From VXYL01 sp965199945 (GTDB lineage: Bacteria; Pseudomonadota; Gammaproteobacteria; Pseudomonadales; Azotimanducaceae), in contig OZ241354.1 of NCBI GenBank assembly GCA_965199945.1, positions 2,232,001 to 2,296,000 of the forward strand: a DNA stretch of 64,000 nucleotides, written 5' to 3'. The notes beneath the pieces were generated by a model. The model saw only the letters and a program-made list of their open reading frames with translations. It ran no database searches and was not told the origin of the DNA. Both the position numbers and the translations under genes were made by a program. This document shows positions 10,250 to 18,396 of this stretch, piece by piece (the stretch's first letter is position 1; each line of letters begins with the position of its first letter).

Positions 10250-11371
10250 ATGGCCAAACGCGACTACTACGAGGTGCTCGGCGTGCAGCGCGGCGCAGCC
10301 GAGGCCGACATCAAGAAGGCGTATCGCCGCCTGGCCATGAAGCACCACCCGGACCGCAACCCAGACGACGCCGCTTCCGAGGAGAAGTTCAAGGAAGCGT
10401 CCGAGGCATACGAGGTGCTCTCGGACGACGAGAAGCGCCAGCGCTACGACCGCTTCGGCCATGCCGGAGTCGATCCTGCCGCGGCCGGCATGAACGGCGG
10501 CTTCGGCGACATCGGCGACATCTTCGGCGAAGTCTTCGGCGACATCTTCAGCGGCGGGCGGGCGCGCCGGGCATCGCGGCGCGGCGCCGACATGCAGTAC
10601 ACGCTGGATCTGACCCTGGAGCAGGCCGTGCGCGGCGACAGCGTGGAAATCCGCGTGCCGACGCTCGCGTCATGCGACGACTGCGACGGCTCCGGCGCCA
10701 AGCCGGGCACTGCGCCGAGCGCTTGCCCGGAGTGCGACGGCCGCGGCCAGGTGCGCGTTTCCCAGGGCTTCTTCTCCCTGCAGCAGACTTGCCCGCGCTG
10801 CCGCGGCGCTGGCCGGGTGATCCTGGACCCGTGCCGCGCGTGCGGCGGACGGGGGCGCGTCGAACGCCGCAAGACGCTGTCCGTGAAGGTGCCGGCCGGT
10901 GTCGACAACGGCGACCGGGTGCGGCTCACCGGCGAAGGCCAGGCCGGCGCCAACGGGGCGCCGCCAGGCGACCTCTATGTGCAGATGCGCGTTGCCGAGC
11001 ACCCGATCTTCACCCGCGACGACACCCACCTCTATTGCGACGTGCCGACGTCCTTCGTCGATGCCGCGCTCGGCGGCGAGATCGAAGTGCCGACCCTCGA
11101 CGGCCGGGTGAAGCTGAAGGTGCCGCCCGAAACGCAGACCGGCAAGCTCTTCAGGCTGCGCGGACGGGGCGCCCCGGCGGTGCGTGGCGGCGCCACCGGC
11201 GACCTCCTGTGCCGCATCGTGGTGGAAACGCCGGTCCACCTTTCCGACGAACAGAAGGACATCCTGCGCCGCTTCAAGGAAAGCCTCGAAGCCAACGGCA
11301 ACCGCCATTCGCCACGCGAGAAGGGCTGGTTCGACTCCGTGAAGCACTTCTTCGACGGCCTCACGAAGTGA
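10250..11371 (+). CDS. dnaJ: Chaperone protein DnaJ (Hsp40)
   Basis: DnaJ stimulates DnaK ATPase and delivers substrates. The 373-aa protein has a J domain with HPD at residues 33-35, a short Gly/Phe-rich stretch (GGFGDIGDIFGEVFGDIF), and four zinc-binding repeats: CDDCDGSG, CPECDGRG, CPRCRGAG and CRACGGRG. The C-terminal substrate domains include GVDNGDRVRLTGEGQAG. It begins 42 bp after dnaK. Its stop codon overlaps the GTG proposed for dapB. Confidence 0.97.
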   Translation: MAKRDYYEVLGVQRGAAEADIKKAYRRLAMKHHPDRNPDDAASEEKFKEASEAYEVLSDDEKRQRYDRFGHAGVDPAAAGMNGGFGDIGDIFGEVFGDIFSGGRARRASRRGADMQYTLDLTLEQAVRGDSVEIRVPTLASCDDCDGSGAKPGTAPSACPECDGRGQVRVSQGFFSLQQTCPRCRGAGRVILDPCRACGGRGRVERRKTLSVKVPAGVDNGDRVRLTGEGQAGANGAPPGDLYVQMRVAEHPIFTRDDTHLYCDVPTSFVDAALGGEIEVPTLDGRVKLKVPPETQTGKLFRLRGRGAPAVRGGATGDLLCRIVVETPVHLSDEQKDILRRFKESLEANGNRHSPREKGWFDSVKHFFDGLTK

Positions 11372-12198
11372 CGTTGCACGAAGTGACGTCGACAGCCACC
11401 CGCATCGCCGTGTCCGGCGCCGCGGGACGCATGGGCCGCATGCTCGTCTCGGCCATCGCCGAAGCCGAGGACCTGACGCTCGCCGCGGCGGTGGACCACC
11501 CGCAGTCGCCGCACATCGGCGTCGATGCCGGCGAGCTTGCCGGTGCGGGCAACACCGGCGTGGCGATCGGCGGCGCATTCGGCGACATCGACCCCGGCGC
11601 GTTCGACGTGCTGCTGGATTTCAGTGCGCCCCAAGCCACGCTGGTGGCGCTTCGCGTCTGCGCCGAGCAGGGCAAGCCGGCCGTCGTCGGCACCACCGGA
11701 TTCGACGACGCGGGCCTCGCGGCCATTCGCCAAACAGCGCAGTCGGTTCCCGTGCTCCTCTCCCCGAACATGAGCGTCGGCGTGAACGTCGTCTTCAAGC
11801 TGGTCGAGGCGGCCGCCCGTGCCTTGGGCGACGACGTGGACGTGGAAGTCTTCGAAGCGCATCACCGCCACAAGGTGGACGCGCCCTCCGGCACGGCCGT
11901 GCGCTTGGGCGAAGTGCTCGCCGCCGCCTTGGGCCGCGACCTCGCAAGCGACGCCGTCTATGGACGCGAAGGCATCACCGGCGAAAGGCCAAGCCGAACC
12001 ATCGGCTTCCACAGCCTGCGCGGCGGCGACATCGTCGGCGAGCACACCGTCACCTTCGCCGGCACCGGCGAGCGCATCGAAATCACCCACCGCGCCGCCA
12101 GCCGCAGCAACTTCGCAGCCGGCGCACTGCGCGCCGTCCGCTTCATCGTCGACCAACCGCCTGGCCTCTACGGCATGGACGGCGTGCTCGGGTTGTAG
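11368..12198 (+). CDS. dapB: 4-hydroxy-tetrahydrodipicolinate reductase
   Basis: DapB reduces hydroxy-tetrahydrodipicolinate in the lysine/diaminopimelate pathway. The nucleotide-binding motif VSGAAGRMGRM lies near residues 14-24, VGTTGFDD follows, and the catalytic block EVFEAHHRHKVDAPSGTA is complete. The product is 276 aa if translation starts at the GTG (11368) that overlaps the dnaJ stop in a GTGA junction. An in-frame GTG at 11383 would remove five residues and is equally possible. In many proteobacteria dapB is followed by carAB; here the accessory island starts instead, 2 bp after the stop. Confidence 0.95.
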   Translation: MTLHEVTSTATRIAVSGAAGRMGRMLVSAIAEAEDLTLAAAVDHPQSPHIGVDAGELAGAGNTGVAIGGAFGDIDPGAFDVLLDFSAPQATLVALRVCAEQGKPAVVGTTGFDDAGLAAIRQTAQSVPVLLSPNMSVGVNVVFKLVEAAARALGDDVDVEVFEAHHRHKVDAPSGTAVRLGEVLAAALGRDLASDAVYGREGITGERPSRTIGFHSLRGGDIVGEHTVTFAGTGERIEITHRAASRSNFAAGALRAVRFIVDQPPGLYGMDGVLGL

Positions 12199-12200
12199 CG

Positions 12201-12608
12201 ATGGGCCTTGCGAACGCGAAGATCCAGCTGCGCAACCCGAGGCGTCCGGAACTTGGCGCCATGGAGGTCGAGGCGTTGGCCGACACTGGCGCGGTGCATG
12301 TGTGCGTCCCCGCCCATGTGCAAATGCAGTTGCGGCTCGATGCGATGGACGAGAAGGAGGTCACGTTGGCGGACGGCAGCCGACGGCTCGTGCCCTATGT
12401 CGGCCTGATCGAGTTGCGCTACGCGAACCGAGTGGGCTTCGTCGGCGCTCTCGTGATGGGCGACCAGCCCCTGCTCGGCGCCATCGCGATGGAGGACATG
12501 GACTTGGTGGTGGTGCCGAAGACGCGCCAAGTCGTCGTCAACCCGGAGAGTCCGAACATCGCGTCATCGGCGGCGAAGCCGTCGCGCGAGACCGCGACGG
12601 TCGCCTAA
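12201..12608 (+). CDS. Clan AA (retropepsin-like) aspartic protease family protein
   Basis: A 135-aa protein with one aspartic-protease signature, ADTGA, with DTG at residues 28-30. It is set in the pattern MEVEALADTGAVHVCVP and followed by a beta-rich segment ending LLGAIAMEDMDLVV. Bacterial members of this size are thought to dimerise as retropepsins do, but their role is unknown. The ATG is 2 bp after the dapB stop, without a clear ribosome binding site, so translation may be coupled to dapB. The last 50 bp of the gene recur, slightly shortened, at 14119-14167. Confidence 0.7.
   Translation: MGLANAKIQLRNPRRPELGAMEVEALADTGAVHVCVPAHVQMQLRLDAMDEKEVTLADGSRRLVPYVGLIELRYANRVGFVGALVMGDQPLLGAIAMEDMDLVVVPKTRQVVVNPESPNIASSAAKPSRETATVA
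12552..12606. repeat. Direct repeat, left copy (3' end of the protease gene)
   Basis: This stretch matches 14119-14167 nearly base for base, apart from a 7-nt gap and a few substitutions. The shared core includes CCGAACATCGCGTCATCGG. The two copies bracket the helicase remnant and the HicB-like gene. Confidence 0.75.
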
Positions 12609-12620
12609 GGAGGTCTGTAC

Positions 12621-13647
12621 ATGGACAATAGTGTTACCGACAACGGCGTTGCCGCCCTGCTGCCGCGCTTGCTCTTTAGTGAGGTTTTTTTCGGAGCATT
12701 GCAGGATCTCCAGCCAAATGAGCAGTCACGAGTAATCACTGCAATCGTCAAGTACACGAACTCGCCGAACCACACTTCGCTGAACTTGGAGCAACTCAAG
12801 GGCCGCCCCGGTCAGAAACGGCTTTGGACCATCCATGCGTCGCAGGAGCTGCGAATCCTATTGGCTCGTCAAGGTGGTCTCACCGTGTTCGTTCGGGCTG
12901 GCCATCACGACGCCATCTACCGGTTGGCGCGACAGAGCGCGTTCGTCGTCCCGGCGCCGGCGGCAGGCGCCCCGGGGCTGATCACAACCATGCGCGAGCT
13001 AACGCTCGACCAAGACACCACGCCGACGCGATCGGCCTTGGAAAGCCGCCTCCCCATCACGGTCGAACGTCGATCTATCGTCGAACATTGGACCGCCAAG
13101 GAACTGATGCAAGTTGGCTTCACCGAGAGCGAAGTCGATAAGCTGCGTCTGGCAACGCAGGACACCCTGCTCGATGTTTGGCCTGAACTCGATAACCCCG
13201 ACAAGCTAGACCTCATCTTGAAGTGCTGCGAGGGGACGCCGGAAACCGTACTGCAAGGGGATCTCCTGCAGGACGAAGAAGCCGAGAACGCCCGTTTCCG
13301 CGAAGCCATCATCCAGCGAGGGGCGTTGGCCGGTCTTTCTTCGCTGTTGACGCCGGAAGAGGTCGAGCGCTTGATGTCTGCGCCGCCTCAAGGTTGGCAC
13401 GTTTCATCGCGCCAAGGGACTGGAGTTCAAGGTGGTGTTTCTTCTCGGGATCTCCGCGAGCGAATTTCCCGGTCCGCGCAGGCGCGGGCAGACCGATGCG
13501 GAGTACGAAGAGCGCTGCGCGTTGGAGATGAGCCAGCTCTTCGTCGCCATGACCCGCGCCCGAGATGGCCTGTTCATTCTCTGCAACGCCGAGCCCAGCG
13601 ACGTGCTGTACGAGGCGCTCGACTACTTGGAAGAAGTGACTGCGTAA
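12621..13647 (+). pseudogene. UvrD-type helicase remnant with N-terminal RelE-like domain, core deleted
   Basis: From ATG 12621 the first 256 or so residues form an intact N-terminal part. It holds a RelE/ParE-like segment (QKRLWTIHASQELRILLAR, then VFVRAGHHDAIYRLA) and a helical region ending GLSSLLTPEEVERLMSAPP. At about 13388 the reading jumps into another frame, where helicase motif V (GTFHRAKGLEFKVVFLL) and motif VI (LFVAMTRARDGLFIL) run to a stop at 13647. Everything between, including the ATP-binding motif I expected in a UvrD-like protein, is missing. The original frame continues as nonsense to 13682. I infer a deletion with loss of frame; the N-terminal part may still be translated. 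Confidence 0.7.
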
Positions 13648-13759
13648 CGTGGAGAGTTACACTTGCGTCGGGAGCAGAATGACCTAGCTCGTGACGGTCC
13701 TACTGCCAACGGCGCCAACATCGCCATCAGACGCTTCAAGGGCGAAAGGAGCGCCGCTC

Positions 13760-13987
13760 CTAGGTTGCGGTGGAAGGTACCATCTTGCGGTCTGCGAGCG
13801 GTGCTGGCGGTCGTTCGCCGGTCGTCGCCAGGTCTTCAAGGATGTCGAACACCAGTTTGCGAATGCCCGAGAGCGCTTCGTCGGGCGAGGCCGCCAACCA
13901 GCTTAAGGATGGGAACTCGATACACAAGCCGACGTGTTCTTGATCCTCAGGGGACCAGGTTACGCGATACGTGTAGTGGTCAGACAC
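13760..13987 (-). pseudogene. HicB-like antitoxin gene, C-terminally truncated
   Basis: The 75-aa reading MSDHYTYRVTWSPEDQEHVG, then EFPSLSWLAASPDEALSGI and PLADRK, is the N-terminal partial RNase-H-like domain of HicB family antitoxins. Full-length relatives continue after this point into a ribbon-helix-helix DNA-binding domain; here the protein ends MVPSTAT within a few codons. No continuation was found in the other two frames downstream, and no HicA-like toxin lies on either side. It may still fold, but it would lack the DNA-binding part. Confidence 0.55.
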
Positions 13988-14118
13988 GGCCGTCCTCCTG
14001 CCTCCTCTGAGTCATGAATCCAAGGTCTGAGTTCGAGCGCCGCCCTCTGTGCGAGCATGTCCTTGCTCGCCAAGTTTCCTGAACGCTCGGATGGCTTGGC
14101 GAACCTGATAAGCCTTGG

Positions 14119-14167
14119 CCGAACATCGCGTCATCGGTGGCGAAGCGTGAGACCGCGACCGTCACCT
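14119..14167. repeat. Direct repeat, right copy (shortened protease 3' end)
   Basis: Near-copy of 12552-12606 lacking 7 nt. It overlaps the 3' end of the ATPase gene on the minus strand. The rest of the 13988-14161 gap shows no gene that I can support. Confidence 0.7.
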
Positions 14168-15343
14168 GCCGAGAAGCGCGCGCTGGTCCCGTTCCTTGAT
14201 CTGCTCGCCCATGTAGGCGAAGAACGATGGGATGCCGAAGCCAACGGTGCCGTCTTCGTTTTCAGCAAGCACGCCGCGCTCGATTGCGGCTTGGACTACG
14301 GACTCCGGGTTCGGGCGCTTCGCCGCTGCCGCTTCCACTGCGTCGTCCCAATCCAGACGATCCACGCCTCTGTCGAGCATCGTCGATGCGACGTTCAGCA
14401 TGGCGCTGCGGTTGGCCGCGCCCAGCGCGGCCAACCTGCCTTGATAGTGTTCTTGACGCAAGCGGTGGCCGTGGTCCGCCGCTTCGTCGACGGCGGCTGA
14501 ACTGTCCAAGCCGCCGTGCTTGTCGTAGGCGACGCAAGCGCCTTCGATGTAGCCGTGGACGTGTTGCGGAAAGCCCTGCGACATCTTCGCCAAAGTGGCT
14601 GCACGCGGCTTTGGAATGTCCCCGCCAAGCGCTTGCAACGCGCCCGATATCGCTTCCTCGGCCTCGTCGATGGCCATCGTGCCGAGGCGAAGATGCGTGG
14701 CCGGCCGCGAGAGCCCCGCCCCGCTGTCGCCTGATTCCAGAACCCGAAGCGTGTGCTGCAAGCCGATTCCGACGAGCAGGATGGGACAACGATGCAGCCC
14801 CAGGTGAAGCTCTTCCAAGGCCGGCATGCCTTCGGGCCTCAATCCCTGCAGCTCGTCGACGGTCAACACGAGAGCTTTGCCGCGCCACGCTGCCGATGCG
14901 CCGGTCGCAAGCAGCAGCGAACCGAACGAGCCGGTGTGCCGCACATGCTCCTTCGTCACGTTTCCCTTGACGATGCCGATCCCGCCGCCAGCCGCGGTCG
15001 TGCGCGTGTCGGTCTCTGCGGCTCGGCGAAACTCGTCCTCGGCATCCAGCTCTCGGCCAATGGCCATGAACAAGCCCAGATCGTCGCGCAACATGCCGGC
15101 GCTGATCGCCAGATGCTTCACCGTCCCATCGCTGCGCAGCTGGGCTTCCTTGCCGAAGCGACGGCCCAGCTGCGTCTTGCCGACTCCCGGCACGCCCGTC
15201 ACCAACGCCATGCCGCCCAAGGATTCGCTGGTCTCGGTCACCTCGTCGAGGCGTTCGTGCAGCACGGTCAGTTCCTCGCGACGGCCAGCAAAGTGGTACG
15301 GCTCGTCGCGGGAGGTCCTGTTGTGTGCTGCCAAGAGCGGCAT
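14162..15343 (-). CDS. AAA-type ATPase of unknown function
   Basis: From ATG 15343 the product is 393 aa. Walker A is GVPGVGKT at residues 50-57, and a Walker B-like LVLTVDELQ lies near residue 165. The start MPLLAAHNRTSRDEPYHFAG leads into RREELTVLHERL, a common STAND/ORC-like preface to the P-loop. The C-terminal third is helical with no recognised domain. The frame remains open upstream to 16864, but that region is antisense to the next gene. It lies in the accessory island after an AAA_14-type ATPase; defence or toxin-antitoxin roles are possible but unproven. Confidence 0.7.
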   Translation of the reverse strand: MPLLAAHNRTSRDEPYHFAGRREELTVLHERLDEVTETSESLGGMALVTGVPGVGKTQLGRRFGKEAQLRSDGTVKHLAISAGMLRDDLGLFMAIGRELDAEDEFRRAAETDTRTTAAGGGIGIVKGNVTKEHVRHTGSFGSLLLATGASAAWRGKALVLTVDELQGLRPEGMPALEELHLGLHRCPILLVGIGLQHTLRVLESGDSGAGLSRPATHLRLGTMAIDEAEEAISGALQALGGDIPKPRAATLAKMSQGFPQHVHGYIEGACVAYDKHGGLDSSAAVDEAADHGHRLRQEHYQGRLAALGAANRSAMLNVASTMLDRGVDRLDWDDAVEAAAAKRPNPESVVQAAIERGVLAENEDGTVGFGIPSFFAYMGEQIKERDQRALLGR

Positions 15344-15447
15344 GGGCGGGATTGTACTCCGTGCCTCGTGCGGGCAGTGGCGGCCGGCCTCGCTTGCTGC
15401 CCCGTCTTCGTGTTGACGACGGCGCAGAGTTGCGGCGTACGGCTGCG

Positions 15448-16707
15448 CTAGTCGGGCTCCCACAGTTGCCGCACGGGTACGGCGTACAGGCCGTCGCCGA
15501 AGCTGGCGCGCACTTCGCCGTCGTACACCACCACGCCAGCGACGAAGCGGTCGCCCACGGCGCGCTGGAGTTTGCGCAAGCCGCGGAAATCCGACTCGCG
15601 GACGGTGGCGGACGCCTTCACCTCCACGCCGGCCACGGCCCGCGGACCGCGCTCGACAACGACGTCGACCTCGACGCCGTCCTTGTCCCGGAAGTGGTAG
15701 AACGCATGCGGCTGTTCGTGGCAGGCCGCTTGCCGGCGCAGTTCCTGGAGGACGAATGTTTCCATCAGCAAGCCGAGCTGCGCTCGGTCGCCATGGAGTT
15801 GCTCCGCGCCGAGGTTGAGCAGCGCACAGGCAAGGCCCGTGTCCACGAAGTGCAGTTTGGGCGTCTTCACCAGCCGACTCAGACGGTTGCTGTGCCACGG
15901 CTGCAGCCGCTCGACGAGGAACACCCACTCCAGCAGCGTGACGTAGTCGCCGATGGTTGGCCGGCTCAGGCCGAACGGCGCGCCGAGGTCGGCGAGATTG
16001 AAGAGCCGCGCGGTTTGCGCTGCTGCCAACGCCAACAAGCGGGGCAGCGCATCCAGAGACCGGATGTGCGCCAACTCGGCCACGTCGCGCTGCACCAGCG
16101 CGTCGATGTAGTCCCGGTGCCAGTTCGCCCGTCGCCGGCCAGACGCCCGCGCCAACGCCGGCGGATAGCCCCCGGCGACGACGCGCTCGGCCAGCGCCGC
16201 GCCAAGGCGCGCACTGCTGCGGGTGGCGAATCGTCCGGCGAACAGGGCATCCAGGAACCGCGGCGGCTCGCGCTGCAGTTCCGCTTGCGACAGCGGATGC
16301 AGCCGCACCACTTCCATGCGGCCGGCCAGCGAATCCGCAAGTTTCGGCACCGTGAGCACATGCGAAGACCCGGTGAGCAGAAAGCGCCCCGGCGTGCGGC
16401 GCACGTCCACCGTGCGCTTCAACGCCGAGAACAGCGATGGCACGCGCTGTACTTCGTCCAACACCACGCGCTCCGGCAAGTCCGCCACAAAGCCGTCGGG
16501 GTCTGCGCTGGCCGCCTCCCGCACGACGTTGTCGTCGAAGCTCAAGTAGGCGTAGCCCAAGCGTTCGCCGACCGTGTGCGCCAGCGTGGTCTTGCCGCAC
16601 TGGCGCGGGCCGTGGACCAACACTACGGGCGAGTCCGCCAACGCCTCGAGCAAGCGCGTTTCCGAGTGGCGCTGATACAGGCCGGATGAGGCCGTTTCGA
16701 TTGGCAT
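15448..16707 (-). CDS. AAA_14/DUF4143 family ATPase
   Basis: A 419-aa protein with the family layout. Walker A is GPRQCGKTT at residues 33-41, Walker B VVLDEVQRVP near 83, and the sensor-like FLLTGSSHVL and LADSLAGRMEVVRLHPLS follow. The C-terminal DUF4143 domain has a PD-(D/E)XK-like core, FRDKDGVEVDVVVERG. Members are widespread, horizontally mobile and functionally unassigned. The start codon (16705-16707) lies inside the first unit of a seven-copy 23-bp tandem repeat, which must therefore form its 5' region. Confidence 0.85.
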   Translation of the reverse strand: MPIETASSGLYQRHSETRLLEALADSPVVLVHGPRQCGKTTLAHTVGERLGYAYLSFDDNVVREAASADPDGFVADLPERVVLDEVQRVPSLFSALKRTVDVRRTPGRFLLTGSSHVLTVPKLADSLAGRMEVVRLHPLSQAELQREPPRFLDALFAGRFATRSSARLGAALAERVVAGGYPPALARASGRRRANWHRDYIDALVQRDVAELAHIRSLDALPRLLALAAAQTARLFNLADLGAPFGLSRPTIGDYVTLLEWVFLVERLQPWHSNRLSRLVKTPKLHFVDTGLACALLNLGAEQLHGDRAQLGLLMETFVLQELRRQAACHEQPHAFYHFRDKDGVEVDVVVERGPRAVAGVEVKASATVRESDFRGLRKLQRAVGDRFVAGVVVYDGEVRASFGDGLYAVPVRQLWEPD

Positions 16708-16859
16708 CGGCTGATCGCAGGTTTGGAGTGCGGCTGATCGTAACTTTTAGGTGCGGCTGATTGCAATGTTTGGGTGCGGCTGATTGCAACGTTTGGGTGC
16801 GGCTGATTGCAACGTTTGGGTGCGGCTGATTGCAATGTTTGGATGCGGCTGATTGAAGA
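16705..16859. repeat. Seven 23-bp tandem repeats over the ATPase start codon
   Basis: The core CGGCTGAT begins at 16708, 16731, 16754, 16777, 16800, 16823 and 16846, an exact 23-bp period seven times over. The middle units are nearly identical (CGGCTGATTGCAACGTTTGG), while the first two and the last are degenerate. The remainder to 16937 shows no gene. Confidence 0.92.
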
Positions 16860-16937
16860 GTCATAGTGACGAACGACTAGCTGCAACGGCCGCGACCAAG
16901 CCCGGCTGCAAGCCCGCAGCGGTGCCGGCGCGTTCGG

Positions 16938-17798
16938 TCAGCCTTGGGTGTTGACGATGCGCATGGAGAGGTCAAGGGGCGCCACTGCCTTGGTGATTTC
17001 GCCCACGGAGATGTAGTCCACGCCCGTTCGGGCGACCTCGGCGATGGTTTCCAAGGTGATGCCGCCGGATGCTTCGAGGGCGACCCGGCCCTTGGCCGCC
17101 GCCACGGCGCGGCGCAGGGCCGCTGCAGAATAGTTGTCGAGCAGCACCCGGTCCGCGCCGGCCTTGATGGCCTCGGCGAGTTGCGCGTCGTCCTCCACTT
17201 CCACTTCCACTTCCTTGTCTGGATGGCGCTGCCGCGCGCGGTGCACGGCGGCGGCGATGCCCCCTGCCGCGGCGATGTGGTTTTCCTTCAGCAGATAGGC
17301 GTCGAAGAGGCCCAGCCGATGGTTCGCGGCGCCGCCAACACGCACCGCGTACTTCTGCGCGAGCCGCAGACCCGGCAGCGTCTTGCGCGTGTCGAGAATC
17401 ACGGCGCGTCCGCCGACAGCCTCGACGTAGCGCGCCGCCTGGGTGGCGGTGGCCGACAGCAACTGCATGAAGTTGATGATCGTCCTTTCCGCCGTGAGCA
17501 GGCCGCGCGCCGGGCCGCGCAGCACGAGCAGCGTTTGTCCGGCCGTCAGCGGATCGCCGTCGCGCACATGCCAGCGCACGTCGATGGCGGCATCGACCTG
17601 GCGGCAGGCTTCCTCCACCCAAGGCGCGCCGCAGAAGATCCCCCCGTCGCGGCTGATCACGACGGCTTCGGCCTGGATGTCCGGCGCGATCAGCTCGGCA
17701 TTGATGTCGCCGCTGCCGACGTCCTCGCGCAGCGCCGTCGCCACATCCTGTTCAACAGCCGCCGAATCGAGTTTGACGGCCTGCCGCTGCGGTCGCAT
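16938..17798 (-). CDS. nadC: Nicotinate-nucleotide pyrophosphorylase (carboxylating)
   Basis: NadC converts quinolinate and PRPP to nicotinate mononucleotide in de novo NAD synthesis. The 286-aa product from ATG 17798 shows LREDVGSGDINAELI near the N-terminus, TILNF-like TIINFMQLLSATAT, DTRKTLPGLRLAQKYAV, HRLGLFDAYLLKENHI, and the C-terminal LEASGGI and VDYISVGEITKA. It is divergent from ampD, with only 11 bp between the two start codons. TATACT ends 6 nt before this start and there is no ribosome binding site, so a leaderless mRNA is likely. Confidence 0.96.
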   Translation of the reverse strand: MRPQRQAVKLDSAAVEQDVATALREDVGSGDINAELIAPDIQAEAVVISRDGGIFCGAPWVEEACRQVDAAIDVRWHVRDGDPLTAGQTLLVLRGPARGLLTAERTIINFMQLLSATATQAARYVEAVGGRAVILDTRKTLPGLRLAQKYAVRVGGAANHRLGLFDAYLLKENHIAAAGGIAAAVHRARQRHPDKEVEVEVEDDAQLAEAIKAGADRVLLDNYSAAALRRAVAAAKGRVALEASGGITLETIAEVARTGVDYISVGEITKAVAPLDLSMRIVNTQG

Positions 17799-17804
17799 AT
17801 TGCG

Positions 17805-17810
17805 AGTATA
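17805..17810 (-). promoter_or_regulatory. Candidate -10 box of nadC, 6 nt from start codon
   Basis: TATACT on the minus strand lies 6 nt before the nadC ATG. Its last base overlaps the first base of the ampD ATG on the other strand, and CATATT at 17796-17801 is in a similar position for ampD. Confidence 0.45.
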
Positions 17811-18361
17811 TGGTTGCGGTGACGGCGGATCATTGGCTGCGCGGCGCGGTGCGGCTGCCCTCGCCCAACGCCGACTGCCGGCCGGACCCAGAGGACGTCT
17901 CCCTGGTGGTGGTGCATGGCATCTCCTTGCCGCCTGGCAAGTTCGGCGCCGATCATGTGGCGGCACTGTTCACGAACAAGCTGGACATCTCGGCCCACCC
18001 TGCCTTCGCCGACCTGGCCGGGGTGCGCGTTTCCAGCCACCTCTTGATCTCCCGCCGCGGGCGCATCACCCAGTTCGTGCCCTTTCATCGCCGCGCCTGG
18101 CACGCCGGCGTCACCGCCTTTGGCGGCCGGCGCGGCTGCAACGCCTACTCCATCGGCATCGAACTCGTCGGCGCCGACGAGACGCCCTACACGGACGCGC
18201 AGTACCGGTGCCTCGCCGAGGTCATCCGCGCCTTGTCGGTGCGCTACCCGGCGCTGTCGCCGTCGCGCGTCGTCGGCCACGCGGAAATCGCGCCGGGGCG
18301 CAAGACCGACCCCGGGCCATCCTTCGACTGGCCAAGGCTGCTCAAGAGCTTGCGGGAGTGA
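17810..18361 (+). CDS. ampD: 1,6-anhydro-N-acetylmuramyl-L-alanine amidase AmpD
   Basis: AmpD is a cytoplasmic zinc amidase that removes the peptide from anhydro-muropeptides in cell wall recycling. The 183-aa product has the metal-binding pattern VVVHGISLP (first His), HLLISRRGRITQFVP, NAYSIGIELVG, and VVGHAEIAPGRKTDPGPSFDW, which supplies the second His, the catalytic Lys and the third ligand Asp. The start is ATG 17810; an in-frame GTG at 17819 is an alternative. It is divergent from nadC. No ampE gene follows; aceE begins 35 bp downstream. Confidence 0.95.
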   Translation: MVAVTADHWLRGAVRLPSPNADCRPDPEDVSLVVVHGISLPPGKFGADHVAALFTNKLDISAHPAFADLAGVRVSSHLLISRRGRITQFVPFHRRAWHAGVTAFGGRRGCNAYSIGIELVGADETPYTDAQYRCLAEVIRALSVRYPALSPSRVVGHAEIAPGRKTDPGPSFDWPRLLKSLRE

Positions 18362-18396
18362 CGGCGCTATACTCGGCCAAGGCAACAGGACAGCCG

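Noticed and set aside
13980..14165. A 61-codon minus-strand frame as a HicA toxin
   Set aside because: The translation lacks the HicA double-stranded RNA-binding pattern and its catalytic His; it overlaps the direct repeat instead.
16705..16859. The 23-bp repeats as a CRISPR array
   Set aside because: The units are directly adjacent, without spacers, and no cas genes are present.
14162..16864. One 900-aa protein joining the ATPase gene and the region upstream
   Set aside because: The upstream half is antisense-type noise overlapping the AAA_14 gene on the same strand in another frame; the ATPase has its own ATG at 15343.
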